Source: Christensenella tenuis (lineage in GTDB: Bacteria > Bacillota > Clostridia > Christensenellales > Christensenellaceae). Taken from it: a DNA stretch of 64,000 nt. The notes under the pieces are model-generated. The model had not been told where the DNA came from, ran no database searches, and saw nothing but the letters and a program-made list of their open reading frames with translations. The DNA lies in contig NZ_JACOON010000001.1 in the NCBI RefSeq assembly GCF_014287795.1, positions 1-64,000 of the forward strand, in the 5' to 3' direction. The position numbers and the translations under genes are program-made. How positions within the stretch are numbered: the stretch's first letter is position 1; each line of letters opens with the position of its first letter. Positions 35,123-44,275 of the stretch are shown here, in pieces.

Positions 35123-36841
35123 ATGAACAGGGCAGCCTTTCGAGAATTTGTAACTTCATATTATTTTGACAACAGTGCTTTTTGGGATTCGATTTCATGG
35201 GACGACTCCCCAATATATACGTTTTGCGGCGACATACAAAATAATGTTTTTTTGATTTCTGACAATATGCGCCGGGATTTTGGGTTTGAAAGCAGTATTG
35301 TATTTGATTGGTTCAGGGAATGGGGAAAGCGGATTTGCGAGAGGGACAGAAGCCACTATTTTCACAGCGTCGATGAAATGATCGCCCTGAAACGCGGGGA
35401 ATATAACTTTCGCTGTAAGGCAATAGATGCGAGCGGACGTTCCGTATGGCTGCATTATCGTGGAATTATGCGGTGGGATGAAGAGCGGAAAAAGCCTTTA
35501 TTCTTTTCTGGGAGCGCATCTAATTTAGAATCTGAATCCGAGGTCGATCCAATCAGTGGAGTTTTGCGCTATTCGGTTGCGCTGCGCGATCTAAATTGCC
35601 TGTTGAATGAAAAAAAGGCCACATTGATGGTGGGAATCGGCCTGAATTATTATTCGTTTGTAAACGTATCCAATGGCCGTTTTATTGCGGATAGGATGCT
35701 TCGTGATATTTTCAGGCAACTGACAGAACGGTTTGGAAGAAATTTTATATTTTACCGAATTGACGGCTTAAGATTTATTGCGTTATGCAGTGAAGATATG
35801 ATCGCAGAAATTGACATGGATAGGCTTACCAATGAAATCAGGTCTATTGTAAAATCGGTTTACCAATCCAGGAATATCTGGCTCGATTATCCGTGTTCAA
35901 TTGGTTATATCAAATGCCCGGAAGACGGCAACAGCGCCTTCGAACTGATTGAAGAAATGGTTGGAACGATTAACGAAGCAAAATTATTTCCTGAATTAGA
36001 CTATATGCTTTTTTCGCGTGACGTCTTGCGCAAGCGTCAAAAAGAAGCGGAGATGCTATTAAAGCTGAATGAGTGCGTGGATCGGAACTTCTGTGATTTT
36101 CATATTGTGATCCAGCCGATCGTCGATGCACAAAGCGGCGCTATATCAAAAGGAGAAGCCTTGCTCCGCTGGGTCTATAAAGGGAGGACGGCTGCACCGG
36201 ATGAATTTATTCCTTTGCTGGAAAAGAGCCGGCTGATTATCCCAACCGGGAAATGGATTTTTGAGCAAGCGGTAAAAGCATGCAAAGTCATTGTGAATTA
36301 TATTCCCGATTTCAAATTATCTTTTAATGTAAGCTACTTACAAGTGACGGACGAATCCCTCTTCCCCTTCATGCGTGAAACCTTGGAAAAATATGGGGTG
36401 TCTGGAAAAAACATGATTATTGAATTGACGGAGACACACTTTGACAGTATGCCGGAAGTCATGCTGCGCTGGCTGGAAAACTGTAAAAGCCTGGGCATGG
36501 AGTTTGCATTGGATGATTTTGGAAATGGATATTCATCGCTTAATTTCCTTTTCCAGTATCCTACGGATATTATTAAAATTGATAGAGGGCTTGTACGGGA
36601 AATTCAAAAATCCGAAAAAAATTTGCAATTTTTAAAAGCCATTGTCTGTGCGTGCCACCATGCGGGGAAATCTGTATGTATAGAAGGAGTGGAAACGGAA
36701 CAGGAATTAGCAGTTGTCAGAGACACCCAATGTGATTATATTCAGGGGTACTATTTCTATTCTCCGGAAGAATTGGACGACCTATATGATCTGCTGGCGC
36801 ATACTGATACAGCAAACAGGCTGGAAACAAGCGGTGTGTGA
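35123..36841 (+). CDS. PAS - degenerate GGDEF - EAL c-di-GMP phosphodiesterase
   Basis: Predicted c-di-GMP hydrolase of 572 residues. The N-terminal PAS (about 15-135) has the same CGD..N..YLISDN start as the broken end of the GGDEF protein at 4934. The GGDEF domain (about 145-295) has lost its motif (RIDGLRF) and is probably regulatory. The EAL domain (about 310-560) keeps the active-site motifs EALLRW, NVSYLQV, ELTETHF, DDFGNGYSS, IKIDR, EGVETEQE and QGYYF, so it should be active. A sigma-28 promoter places it in the flagellar regulon, opposing the GGDEF protein; an HD-GYP gene follows. Confidence 0.92.
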   Translation: MNRAAFREFVTSYYFDNSAFWDSISWDDSPIYTFCGDIQNNVFLISDNMRRDFGFESSIVFDWFREWGKRICERDRSHYFHSVDEMIALKRGEYNFRCKAIDASGRSVWLHYRGIMRWDEERKKPLFFSGSASNLESESEVDPISGVLRYSVALRDLNCLLNEKKATLMVGIGLNYYSFVNVSNGRFIADRMLRDIFRQLTERFGRNFIFYRIDGLRFIALCSEDMIAEIDMDRLTNEIRSIVKSVYQSRNIWLDYPCSIGYIKCPEDGNSAFELIEEMVGTINEAKLFPELDYMLFSRDVLRKRQKEAEMLLKLNECVDRNFCDFHIVIQPIVDAQSGAISKGEALLRWVYKGRTAAPDEFIPLLEKSRLIIPTGKWIFEQAVKACKVIVNYIPDFKLSFNVSYLQVTDESLFPFMRETLEKYGVSGKNMIIELTETHFDSMPEVMLRWLENCKSLGMEFALDDFGNGYSSLNFLFQYPTDIIKIDRGLVREIQKSEKNLQFLKAIVCACHHAGKSVCIEGVETEQELAVVRDTQCDYIQGYYFYSPEELDDLYDLLAHTDTANRLETSGV

Positions 36842-36876
36842 TACCGCTTTTCCAATAGAAGAAAGCAGCGCACCAC

Positions 36877-38163
36877 ATGGAAACGATAACATTTCAAAAC
36901 ATCCTAAAGATCATTATTGGTTCTTTGGATAAAATCGATAATAATTTGGTTGGCCACGGCGAGCGTGTTGCCTATGCCGTTTTGCGTTTGTTGGAGTCCA
37001 AACGCATGTTCAGCAATGATGAACTTGGAAAAATAGGGCTTATTGTCTTATTGCATGATATTGGGGGCTGGGAAAAAAAGAATATATCCGATTTGCTCAG
37101 GATAGAAAATGAAGAGCGCTTTTCCCATGCGCAATACGGCTATGTCTTTATTAAACATTTTACCCCTTTTCCGCAATATGCGCCGATTGTTTTGTACCAC
37201 CATTCCTCCTGCAGGATGATCGATCACTGCGTTCAGGATCAAGCATTGCGGACGGCAATCAAGCAAATACGGGTTGCGGACGCCGCAGATTTACTCATCC
37301 TTTCCCAGCCGGATATCGATAAAAGGGAATTGTCCGCGAAGCTATATAATTTGTGCAAAAGCGGGGAACTTGACGGTGACGCCGTTACCGATTATATGAA
37401 GCTATTGGGGCAGGAAGAGACCGTGTTTGCCGCACAAGATGGCCGCCGGGCGGTCCGGCCTTTGTTTTTGGGATATATGGAACATGTGTCAATTTCAGAA
37501 CACGAGCAGGAACGGCTTTTACAGACGATTGTGAGCTCCATCGATTTCAGGAGCAGATATACCGTATTTCATTGTGCGACAATGATACGGATTTGCGAGT
37601 TGCTGGCGGATTTTTGCGGGATAGACCCGGACAATAGGAATACATTGCATTATGGAGCGCTGTTCCATGATCTGGGGAAAATTGCGATTCCCACATATAT
37701 TCTGGAATCCCGGGGAAAACTTTATGGTGAAGCGTGGGAAATTATGAAGGCCCATGTAAATATAACCAAGGAAATTCTGGAAGGAAATGTAAATGACAAG
37801 ATCCTGCAAATAGCAATACGCCATCATGAAGCAATGGATGGAAGCGGATATCCCCGCGGTTTAACGGGAAAACAGCTTACGCTGATGCAGCGCATAGTGA
37901 TTGTTTCCGATGTAATAAGCGCCCTGGCTGGGAAAAGAAGCTATAAAGAGCCTTTTTCACTCAACCGGATCAAACAGATTTTAAATGAAATGAAAACGGG
38001 TGGAAAATTATGCCCTTATGTAACGGATATTGCGCTTGAACACTGTGAAAAGATCTATCTTGCGGCAAATGAAGTCGGCCATGCGCAGCAAAAGTTATAT
38101 CATGATATTCAACAGGAATATGAAAGAATGCGCCAAAATACAAATCAATTGGCAAAAATATAA
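36877..38163 (+). CDS. HD-GYP domain protein with tandem HD domains
   Basis: A 428-residue protein, probable c-di-GMP phosphodiesterase. The first HD domain (about 1-150) has LLHDIGGWEKKN and YHHSSCRM but no GYP motif. The second (about 220-400) has the complete FHDLGKIAIP and RHHEAMDGSGYPRG signature. The tandem arrangement resembles other bacterial two-HD proteins in which only the second is of GYP type. It is 35 bases after the EAL gene and probably co-transcribed, giving two different c-di-GMP hydrolases in one sigma-28 unit. Confidence 0.9.
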   Translation: METITFQNILKIIIGSLDKIDNNLVGHGERVAYAVLRLLESKRMFSNDELGKIGLIVLLHDIGGWEKKNISDLLRIENEERFSHAQYGYVFIKHFTPFPQYAPIVLYHHSSCRMIDHCVQDQALRTAIKQIRVADAADLLILSQPDIDKRELSAKLYNLCKSGELDGDAVTDYMKLLGQEETVFAAQDGRRAVRPLFLGYMEHVSISEHEQERLLQTIVSSIDFRSRYTVFHCATMIRICELLADFCGIDPDNRNTLHYGALFHDLGKIAIPTYILESRGKLYGEAWEIMKAHVNITKEILEGNVNDKILQIAIRHHEAMDGSGYPRGLTGKQLTLMQRIVIVSDVISALAGKRSYKEPFSLNRIKQILNEMKTGGKLCPYVTDIALEHCEKIYLAANEVGHAQQKLYHDIQQEYERMRQNTNQLAKI

Positions 38164-38198
38164 AAATCAATAAATTTTTTAAAAGGAGAGGTTAAAAA

Positions 38199-38600
38199 AT
38201 GGCATACGAAGTAACAAAGGATTTAGAAACAGGAAACACACTAATCGACAGCGAGCACAGGCAGCTCTTTCAGGCGATTAACAATTTGCTGGACGCTTGC
38301 TCCCAGGGAAAAGGACGTGCACAAATACAGAGCACGATCCAATTCTTAAATAGTTATGTAGGGAAACATTTTTCCGACGAAGAACGCCTGCAGGTAGAAA
38401 GCAAATACCCGGATTACCCAGCGCACAAAAGATTCCACGAAGGATATAAGCAAAAAATGGCGCAAGTAACCAACGAATTGGCAGCAAATGGGGTAAACAT
38501 TTCTTCTGTTGGGAAGGTAAATGAAGCAGCGGGGATTCTGGTTACGCATATACGCACAGAAGATAAACGGCTGGCACAGCATGTAAAATCCGCTAAATAA
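38199..38600 (+). CDS. Bacteriohemerythrin 2
   Basis: A 133-residue di-iron O2-binding protein paralogous to the one at 12315 (both begin MAY..TKDLETG...IDS.H). Ligand motifs are IDSEHRQLF, HFSDEE, HKRFHEGY and THIRTED. It has a clear AAGGAGAGG site, lies 35 bases behind the HD-GYP gene and ends before a terminator. Co-expression with c-di-GMP hydrolases suggests an oxygen-linked motility response, as inference. Confidence 0.93.
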   Translation: MAYEVTKDLETGNTLIDSEHRQLFQAINNLLDACSQGKGRAQIQSTIQFLNSYVGKHFSDEERLQVESKYPDYPAHKRFHEGYKQKMAQVTNELAANGVNISSVGKVNEAAGILVTHIRTEDKRLAQHVKSAK

Positions 38601-38668
38601 TTGAATGGCTGGCAGGATTGTAAATACGCAAAAGGGCAAGAAAAGCTTCCCGCAAAAAGTGCGGTGAA

Positions 38669-38706
38669 AACGGCTGGGGATTTTTATATTCCCAGCCGTT
38701 TTTTTG
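38669..38706 (+). terminator. Terminator after bacteriohemerythrin 2
   Basis: Ten-pair stem AACGGCTGGG / CCCAGCCGTT with a 12-base loop and a T run. Confidence 0.88.
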
Positions 38707-38916
38707 CGCACGCACGCTGTATGGAAGATGCCGCGGCCACACGCCTTGATACCGTTTACTGCCGAATGATATTGGCCGGCCCACATTGATTTTTTAATTC
38801 TGGAACTGGCCACCGGTGCTGCATGCTGGCCGGGCAAGGCGTTGTAGCAGGATTCCTCCCGTATCAAATTTGTTTTACTATTTTCCTTTTTATTTTTCAA
38901 AAAATAAAAAAACGGC

Positions 38917-38943
38917 TAAATATTCCAGAAAATATTCCGATAG
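38917..38943 (+). promoter_or_regulatory. Sigma-28 promoter of the chemoreceptor unit
   Basis: TAAA at 38917-38920, a 15-base spacer, TCCGATAG at 38936-38943 (six of eight). Start near 38950. Confidence 0.78.
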
Positions 38944-38989
38944 TAATTAAATGGACCTATAAAAAATGAATCATCCGGAGCGGAAAACA

Positions 38990-41011
38990 ATGGCAAAACA
39001 CAAGATTTTGAGCAAGGCCAAAAAGCAGGACGGCTGGATATCCCGGACTGCAGATGGGCAAAAAACGAGCATCAGCAAAAAAATCGTTATTCATACCATT
39101 ATTGTTTTATTGGTGGTATCCATTACCCTGGTGGCGGTTATGTCTTACTTTATGGCGGATTTAACCAATACTATTCTGTTGGATATTTTGCAGCCGACCG
39201 CAAAAGTCGCCTCACAAAATATTGAAAGCAACCTGCATATGATGGCTGACAGGATTTTTATGATTGCCGATAATGCAGCGCTCACCAGTGACGAGGCCAC
39301 CCTTGAGGATAAACAGAGCGTTTTAGATTATGCGCAGTCGGGAATTGAATTCGGATGGCTTGCCCTCTATGACGCAGACGGACGGTTGTATACCGGGAGT
39401 GAGAATAGTCCCGCAAACATCACGGGCGAATTTTATACCGATATGAAGGAAACGCAAAACCTGGTGATCAGCGATACGGAGGCCAATGGCGATGAACTTC
39501 AGGTTATCATTGGCACGCCAATTACCAAAGGAGACGAGATTGCCTATTACCTCGTTGGAAGCTATAAGTATGATGTGTTGAATGATGTGTTGAGCAATAT
39601 CAACATCGGTGCGAATGGAACGGCCTTTATTATCAATGAAGCCGGAGAATTTGTTGGACATCAGGATGTGAATATGGTCAAGGAGCAAAAAACAATATTT
39701 GATAATTATGGAAACAGTGATGCCATTGACAGCATATTCAATGAGATGATAGTAGGGCAGACTGGTTCGCAGGGAGTCGGCGGATTCTATAATCATCAAT
39801 ATTTCAGTTATTCGCCAGTGCGCGGAACGCACTGGAGCCTGGGTATTACTGCGCCGCAAAGTGATTTTATGGCTGCGACAAACAAGGCAATCCTGACGAG
39901 TATTATTTTTACAATTATCCTGTTGGGACTATCGATTCTGCCTACTTTGTGGCTGGCAAGGCGTATTAAGCGGCCCCTTAGCCGCGTAACCGGAAGAATC
40001 GACCAACTTTCCGGCGGAGATTTACATTCGCCGGTCGACGTTGAACAGACGGAAGATGAGACGGAAACGTTGTCCCGCGCGCTCAACGATACTGTTGACA
40101 GCATCAATGGGTATACGTCTGAACTGTCGCGGGTTCTGGATGAACTTTCAAAAAGCAATCTGGATGTTGTGGTAAACGGGGATTTTTGTGGAGACTTCAT
40201 CGTTATGAAAGATTCGCTGAACCAGATTGTAGACTTCCTGAATCAAATTATGAAAGCGATTCAAAGCGCGGCCGTCCAGGTTTCCAATACATCGCATCTG
40301 GTATCGGAAAATGCACTGAATGTCCGTGAAAGTTCAACCGGCCAGGCCGATTCCCTCAATGAACTCGAACACGAAGCGCAATTGATTTCCGAAAGTATCA
40401 ACGAAGTAAGCAAGCATACGGATAATGTCAATGAGCTTATGCATAAAGCGATAGAACGGCTGGATATTGCCAAACATAAAATGGATGATATGCTGAATGC
40501 AATGGAGGCGATTGGGAACAGCTCGGAGGAAATCACTAAGATCAGCAAATTCCTCGAGGATATTTCCTTCCAGACAAATGTTCTCGCATTAAACGCATCC
40601 GTCGAAGCGGCACATGCCGGAGCAGCCGGGGCTGGTTTTGCCGTTGTGGCGACAGAAGTAAGGGATCTTGCGGCCAAAAGCGGCGAATCTTCCCGCAAGA
40701 CAACCGAGATGATTCGAAAATCGCAGGAAGTCGTGGACGAAGGATCTGGTTTCGCCGTAGAGATGGCAAAATCCATGCAGGATATTTACGAGATCACAAA
40801 AGAGATATCGGATATTACGATTCAGTTGGAGAATGCGGTAGCAAGCGAAAAGAAATCGCTTCAGGCCATCACCGGCCAAATTGCTTCCATCAATGGGCTG
40901 GCGCAGCAAAACGTATTGTCCAGTGAAGAAAGCGCACAGGCGAGCAAGATGCTTACCGATCAGGCGGACTCGCTCCAAAAGATGGCGAACCGGTTCAGGC
41001 TGAGAAAGTGA
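38990..41011 (+). CDS. Methyl-accepting chemotaxis protein with extracellular Cache-type sensor
   Basis: Transmembrane chemoreceptor of 673 residues. Membrane helix 1 (about 28-52) and helix 2 (about 300-322) flank a large dCache-like domain. HAMP (about 325-375) is followed by a coiled signalling domain with the hairpin tip ISFQTNVLALNASVEAAHAGAAGAGFAVVATEVRDLA. The tip shows the usual E.F.TNILALNA-type conservation for contact with CheA/CheW. ATG 38990 has GGAGCGG upstream; ATG 38966 lies only 15 bases after the expected transcript start and lacks a site. No C-terminal CheR-binding pentapeptide is seen. It heads an operon with an FMN-binding lipoprotein. Confidence 0.94.
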   Translation: MAKHKILSKAKKQDGWISRTADGQKTSISKKIVIHTIIVLLVVSITLVAVMSYFMADLTNTILLDILQPTAKVASQNIESNLHMMADRIFMIADNAALTSDEATLEDKQSVLDYAQSGIEFGWLALYDADGRLYTGSENSPANITGEFYTDMKETQNLVISDTEANGDELQVIIGTPITKGDEIAYYLVGSYKYDVLNDVLSNINIGANGTAFIINEAGEFVGHQDVNMVKEQKTIFDNYGNSDAIDSIFNEMIVGQTGSQGVGGFYNHQYFSYSPVRGTHWSLGITAPQSDFMAATNKAILTSIIFTIILLGLSILPTLWLARRIKRPLSRVTGRIDQLSGGDLHSPVDVEQTEDETETLSRALNDTVDSINGYTSELSRVLDELSKSNLDVVVNGDFCGDFIVMKDSLNQIVDFLNQIMKAIQSAAVQVSNTSHLVSENALNVRESSTGQADSLNELEHEAQLISESINEVSKHTDNVNELMHKAIERLDIAKHKMDDMLNAMEAIGNSSEEITKISKFLEDISFQTNVLALNASVEAAHAGAAGAGFAVVATEVRDLAAKSGESSRKTTEMIRKSQEVVDEGSGFAVEMAKSMQDIYEITKEISDITIQLENAVASEKKSLQAITGQIASINGLAQQNVLSSEESAQASKMLTDQADSLQKMANRFRLRK

Positions 41012-41018
41012 GGAAGCT

Positions 41019-41480
41019 ATGAGGAAGAGAAGCTATAGAATTATAACGGTTATTTTGGCAGTGATTGTGATAAGCGTGGGAATTGTATGCCTTACCGGCT
41101 GCTCACAAAGTTCCAACGCACTGAAAGACGGGTATTATACGGCTGAAATGGCTGAATATAACAATGGATGGAAGGAATACCTGACTGTTTTTGTGCGTGG
41201 GGGAAAAATTGTTTCGGCAGAATATAATGCGCGGAATGCGAGCGGGTTCATTAAATCCTGGGATATGGATTATATGCGGCTCATGAATGCAAACATGGGA
41301 ACCTATCCAAATCAATATACCAGAAATTATGCGAAACAATTTTTGGAAACACAGCAGGCGGATGCGGTTGACGCAATTGCCGGAGCCACTACCTCGTATG
41401 GCAGCTTTGGCGATCTGGCACAAGCGGTGATCGACCATGCAAAAGCAGGGAATACGGAAATTGCAATTGTACCGGGCTGA
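41019..41480 (+). CDS. FMN-binding domain lipoprotein
   Basis: A 153-residue exported lipoprotein: signal peptide with lipobox LTGC (about residues 25-28), then an FMN_bind-type domain (about 40-145) with the flavinylation-like motif DAIAGATTSY. Domains of this kind carry covalently bound FMN on the final Thr and mediate extracytoplasmic electron transfer. The gene starts 8 bases after the chemoreceptor, an unusual partner, so it may supply a redox signal to it; that is inference. It ends at a strong terminator. Confidence 0.82.
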   Translation: MRKRSYRIITVILAVIVISVGIVCLTGCSQSSNALKDGYYTAEMAEYNNGWKEYLTVFVRGGKIVSAEYNARNASGFIKSWDMDYMRLMNANMGTYPNQYTRNYAKQFLETQQADAVDAIAGATTSYGSFGDLAQAVIDHAKAGNTEIAIVPG

Positions 41481-41568
41481 AGCGAAGCGGGCGGCAGGCA
41501 ATGATATTTTTTTGCTTTGTGCTCCTGCAGCAGGAAGAAAACATATCAGTACAATCCGGTAAAAGAAC

Positions 41569-41606
41569 AAAAACCAACCCGGGCAGCGGAAACGGGTTGG
41601 TTTTTT
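41569..41606 (+). terminator. Terminator after the chemoreceptor operon
   Basis: Thirteen-pair stem AAAAACCAACCCG / CGGGTTGGTTTTT with an 11-base loop and a T6 run. Confidence 0.9.
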
Positions 41607-41607
41607 G

Positions 41608-42044
41608 TATGTAGCTGAAGCGTGAAAATTTTTTGATCATGCCGGAAAAGGAAGTGTCCGCTGTTTTCGCAATGCGTTCTTCCCCCTTAATGGCAGCCGC
41701 GATAGAAACAAATAATGAAAAGAGCAATATTACCGTTTTAACGGCGGCGGTACAGGGGGCACAATTTGAGCGCCATCAGGCGCAGGGGGGGCCAGACCTT
41801 TATAGAGCCAGTGCAGCAAGCTGCCGGTGATTTATGCCTGACTGCCTGCGGAAAACGGAATTTGTGCCCTAATTGCCGGGCATTTTGCATCCTGGCGGCA
41901 ACATGTCCTCGCTTGCAGAGATTTATTTTGAAAATTTGTACTCTGGGAAAATGCCCATACTCCCGCGCTTACGGAAAGCGCCGCAGGATTCTTCGGCCCT
42001 GCCAAAAGATTTTTATTTTGACGGCAAATTTTACGAAAAATTGC
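41608..42044. other. Intergenic region upstream of flagellin 2
   Basis: About 440 bases without a convincing gene. Short open frames on both strands lack ribosome sites and recognisable products. A small GCGCC-ATCA-GGCGC hairpin lies near 41770. I see nothing else here. Confidence 0.5.
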
Positions 42045-42071
42045 TAAAGTTTTTTTAAGAAACTGCGATAT
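42045..42071 (+). promoter_or_regulatory. Sigma-28 promoter of flagellin 2
   Basis: TAAA at 42045-42048, a 15-base spacer, TGCGATAT at 42064-42071 (six of eight). The spacer length is identical to that of flagellin 1. Confidence 0.8.
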
Positions 42072-42079
42072 AGGATATA

Positions 42080-42294
42080 GAGGGAACAAATGTAATGTGA
42101 CTGTACTTCTTATTTATTTGAAAGTACAGGGCATGAAACGGCGGGGGACGTCACTCGGCGTTTGAAACGGCACATCATTTGTTTCCGCAAAAGGGCTTCC
42201 GCATTGACAGCGGCAAAATAAGAGGCCCGATGCCCGGCAGATACCGAATTCTGTCTGCCCGGGTAAATCAAACCGAATACAGGAGGTATTTACG
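42080..42294 (+). ncRNA. Structured 5' leader of flagellin 2, candidate CsrA/FliW-controlled RNA
   Basis: Same plan as the flagellin 1 leader with different stems. AAACGGCG (42136-42143) pairs, with one G-G mismatch, with CGGCGTTT (42156-42163) around the identical loop GGGGACGTCACT. GGCA 42169-42172 can pair with TGCC 42231-42234 and encloses GGGC/GCCC (42193-42196, 42225-42228) and CCGC/GCGG. CCCGGCAGA (42233-42241) pairs with TCTGCCCGGG (42254-42263, one bulge) around TACCGAATTCTG. The SD segment AATACAGGAGGTATTTA (42276-42292) is identical to flagellin 1. An extra 5' hairpin CTGTACTT/AAGTACAG (42101-42129) is specific to this copy. Conserved loops with exchanged stems argue for selection on RNA structure. 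Confidence 0.6.
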
Positions 42295-44190
42295 ATGAGA
42301 ATTCAAAACAACATTATGGCAATGAACACACACCGCCAGTACACCATCAACAACGACAACGTATCCAAGAGCGCAGAAAAGCTTTCGTCCGGCTACCGCA
42401 TCAACCGTGCGGGCGACGACGCGGCAGGCCTTGCCATTTCCGAGAAAATGCGCAGCCAGATCCGCGGCCTGAACATGGCGACGAAGAACTCGCAGGACGC
42501 TATTTCGCTGGTGCAGACGGCGGAAGGCGCGCTGCAGGAAACGCACTCCATGCTGCAGAGAATGAACGAGCTTGCGGTACAGGCGGCGACGGGAACGAAC
42601 GAAGACCTCGACCGTAACGCGCTGGCAAAGGAATTTGACCAGCTGAAGCGCGAAATCAACGACATTGCGGAACAGACGACGTTTAACAACATGAAGGTTC
42701 TGGACGGCTCCCTTTCCTATTCGGGTCCGGAGCGCAGCGCAGCGACGGCAGGCATCAACAACACCGTAACGGCGATGGAAGCGGCGGCAGGCGACGCGAT
42801 AACATCCGAAATCACAACAGCGGGCGTAAAGGGCAGCGCGGCAGTTACTGCTGAAGCTGGAAAACTTGAGTTTGACCTTGCTGGTATGGTGGCAGCTCCC
42901 GATGCTGCCGGCACGGATACGATTTCCTTTGACCTTACCCTTGGGGATGGAACAAAAGTGACATTGACGTCACAAGCATTAGCCACCGGTGACACGGCAG
43001 ATGCTGCGATTGCCGGTAAGTTTGCGAACCAGACGGTTCAGATCGACGGCGAGACTTATACCGCTACAGTAACAGGCACAAAGATTACGCTGACGGCTGG
43101 CAATACCGGAGCGACTGATCTTGGAACGGTTACCATGGGAAACGCAACGCTGACAGGCGCGGGTTCTGTTACCACGCAGCCAACCGCCAGCACCGTAACG
43201 GTGACGGAAGGTAAAGATGCGGCTGCTGCGGTTACAGCGGTAGCGCAGGTAGAAACGGCGACTGTAGATCCTACTAAGATCAAATATGGCGATACGATTA
43301 CGATCGGCGATAAGACATATGAGATCACAAAAGACGGCACAGCTTCAGGTGCCGGCAATACGGCTATTACCTGGAAGGGTGACGGCACGGATGATTTAGG
43401 CGCCCTGCTGGCAGCGGCGGATGCACCGACGGATCTCGTTATTGCCGCTGGCGCGGACGGAACTTCCTTCACGGTAACGCAGGCTACAGGCAAAGAAGGC
43501 GATCCGGCTGTTGACACGAAAGTAACTTTCGCGGCCGGGGACGGCAGCAACGACAAGAACACAATCGAGTTCGACGTTGTGAAAATGAAGGCCGGGGATA
43601 CAGTTAAATTGACGGTGGACGGCACGGAATACAGCTATGAATTCAAGGAAGGCGACAAGGCTGCCGACATTGCAAAAGGACTCGTAGCTGCTGATGGCAC
43701 AGCCCTTGGTATTGATGCGAAAGGCAATGCAATTATCATTGAAGGCGCAAAAGTGGAAATTGGCTTTGAAGGTGCAGCGGTAGCGGACGATGCATTCAAT
43801 GCGATCCGCATCCAGGTAGGCGCTCTCGAGGGTGAGCAGCTTGCGGTATCCATCGATTCGATGAACACGGCGGGCCTGAAACTGGACGATCAGAACCTGA
43901 ACACGCAGGATAGCGCAGGATCCGCGATCACAGCGGTACGCGACGCGATCAACAAGGTATCCGACCAGAGGGCAACGTTGGGCGCAATGCAGAACAGGCT
44001 GGACCACAAGATTGCCAACCTGAAGGTATCTTCGGAGAACCTGAGCGCGGCGGAAAGCCGTATCCGCGACGTAGATATGGCGTCGGAAATGACGACGTTC
44101 ACAAAGAACAACATCCTGTCGCAGGCGGCGACGGCAATGCTGGCGCAGGCAAACGCACTGCCGCAGAATGTTCTGACACTGCTGAGATAA
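42295..44190 (+). CDS. Flagellin 2 (FliC/Hag type)
   Basis: Second filament subunit, 631 residues. The first about 157 residues differ from flagellin 1 by a single Ser/Asn exchange. The last about 130 differ by only a few residues (LNTQDSAGS against LETQDSAGA). The central domain shares short blocks (TVD..K...GDTI.IGDKTYE, TAITWKGDGTDDLGALLAAADAPT, VKMKAGDTVKLTV) but is otherwise divergent and differently sized. GGAGG precedes ATG 42295. It has its own sigma-28 promoter and terminator, and the next gene is fused FliW-CsrA. Confidence 0.96.
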   Translation: MRIQNNIMAMNTHRQYTINNDNVSKSAEKLSSGYRINRAGDDAAGLAISEKMRSQIRGLNMATKNSQDAISLVQTAEGALQETHSMLQRMNELAVQAATGTNEDLDRNALAKEFDQLKREINDIAEQTTFNNMKVLDGSLSYSGPERSAATAGINNTVTAMEAAAGDAITSEITTAGVKGSAAVTAEAGKLEFDLAGMVAAPDAAGTDTISFDLTLGDGTKVTLTSQALATGDTADAAIAGKFANQTVQIDGETYTATVTGTKITLTAGNTGATDLGTVTMGNATLTGAGSVTTQPTASTVTVTEGKDAAAAVTAVAQVETATVDPTKIKYGDTITIGDKTYEITKDGTASGAGNTAITWKGDGTDDLGALLAAADAPTDLVIAAGADGTSFTVTQATGKEGDPAVDTKVTFAAGDGSNDKNTIEFDVVKMKAGDTVKLTVDGTEYSYEFKEGDKAADIAKGLVAADGTALGIDAKGNAIIIEGAKVEIGFEGAAVADDAFNAIRIQVGALEGEQLAVSIDSMNTAGLKLDDQNLNTQDSAGSAITAVRDAINKVSDQRATLGAMQNRLDHKIANLKVSSENLSAAESRIRDVDMASEMTTFTKNNILSQAATAMLAQANALPQNVLTLLR

Positions 44191-44247
44191 GTTCTCTCAC
44201 CTACGGAACTTATTTATGGGGAAAAGCGCGGATTGTCCGCGCTTTTT
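44187..44247 (+). terminator. Double hairpin terminator of flagellin 2
   Basis: ATAAGTTC/GAACTTAT hairpin over the stop codon and AAAAGCGCGGA/TCCGCGCTTTT at 44222-44246 followed by T residues. It is nearly identical to the end of flagellin 1. It lies between flagellin 2 and the fused regulator, which would then need read-through or a promoter of its own; none was recognised. Confidence 0.82.
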
Positions 44248-44275
44248 CCTGTTTTTCATCAATGGAGGTGCAAAC

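Noticed and set aside
41766..42047. 93-residue open frame upstream of flagellin 2
   Set aside because: No ribosome site, odd Cys/Arg-rich composition, no motif, and it runs into the sigma-28 promoter.
629..44190. Flagellin pair as ends of a 41-kb composite mobile element
   Set aside because: No transposase, integrase or target duplications are seen and the DNA between is typical flagellar core genes; gene duplication with conversion explains it better.
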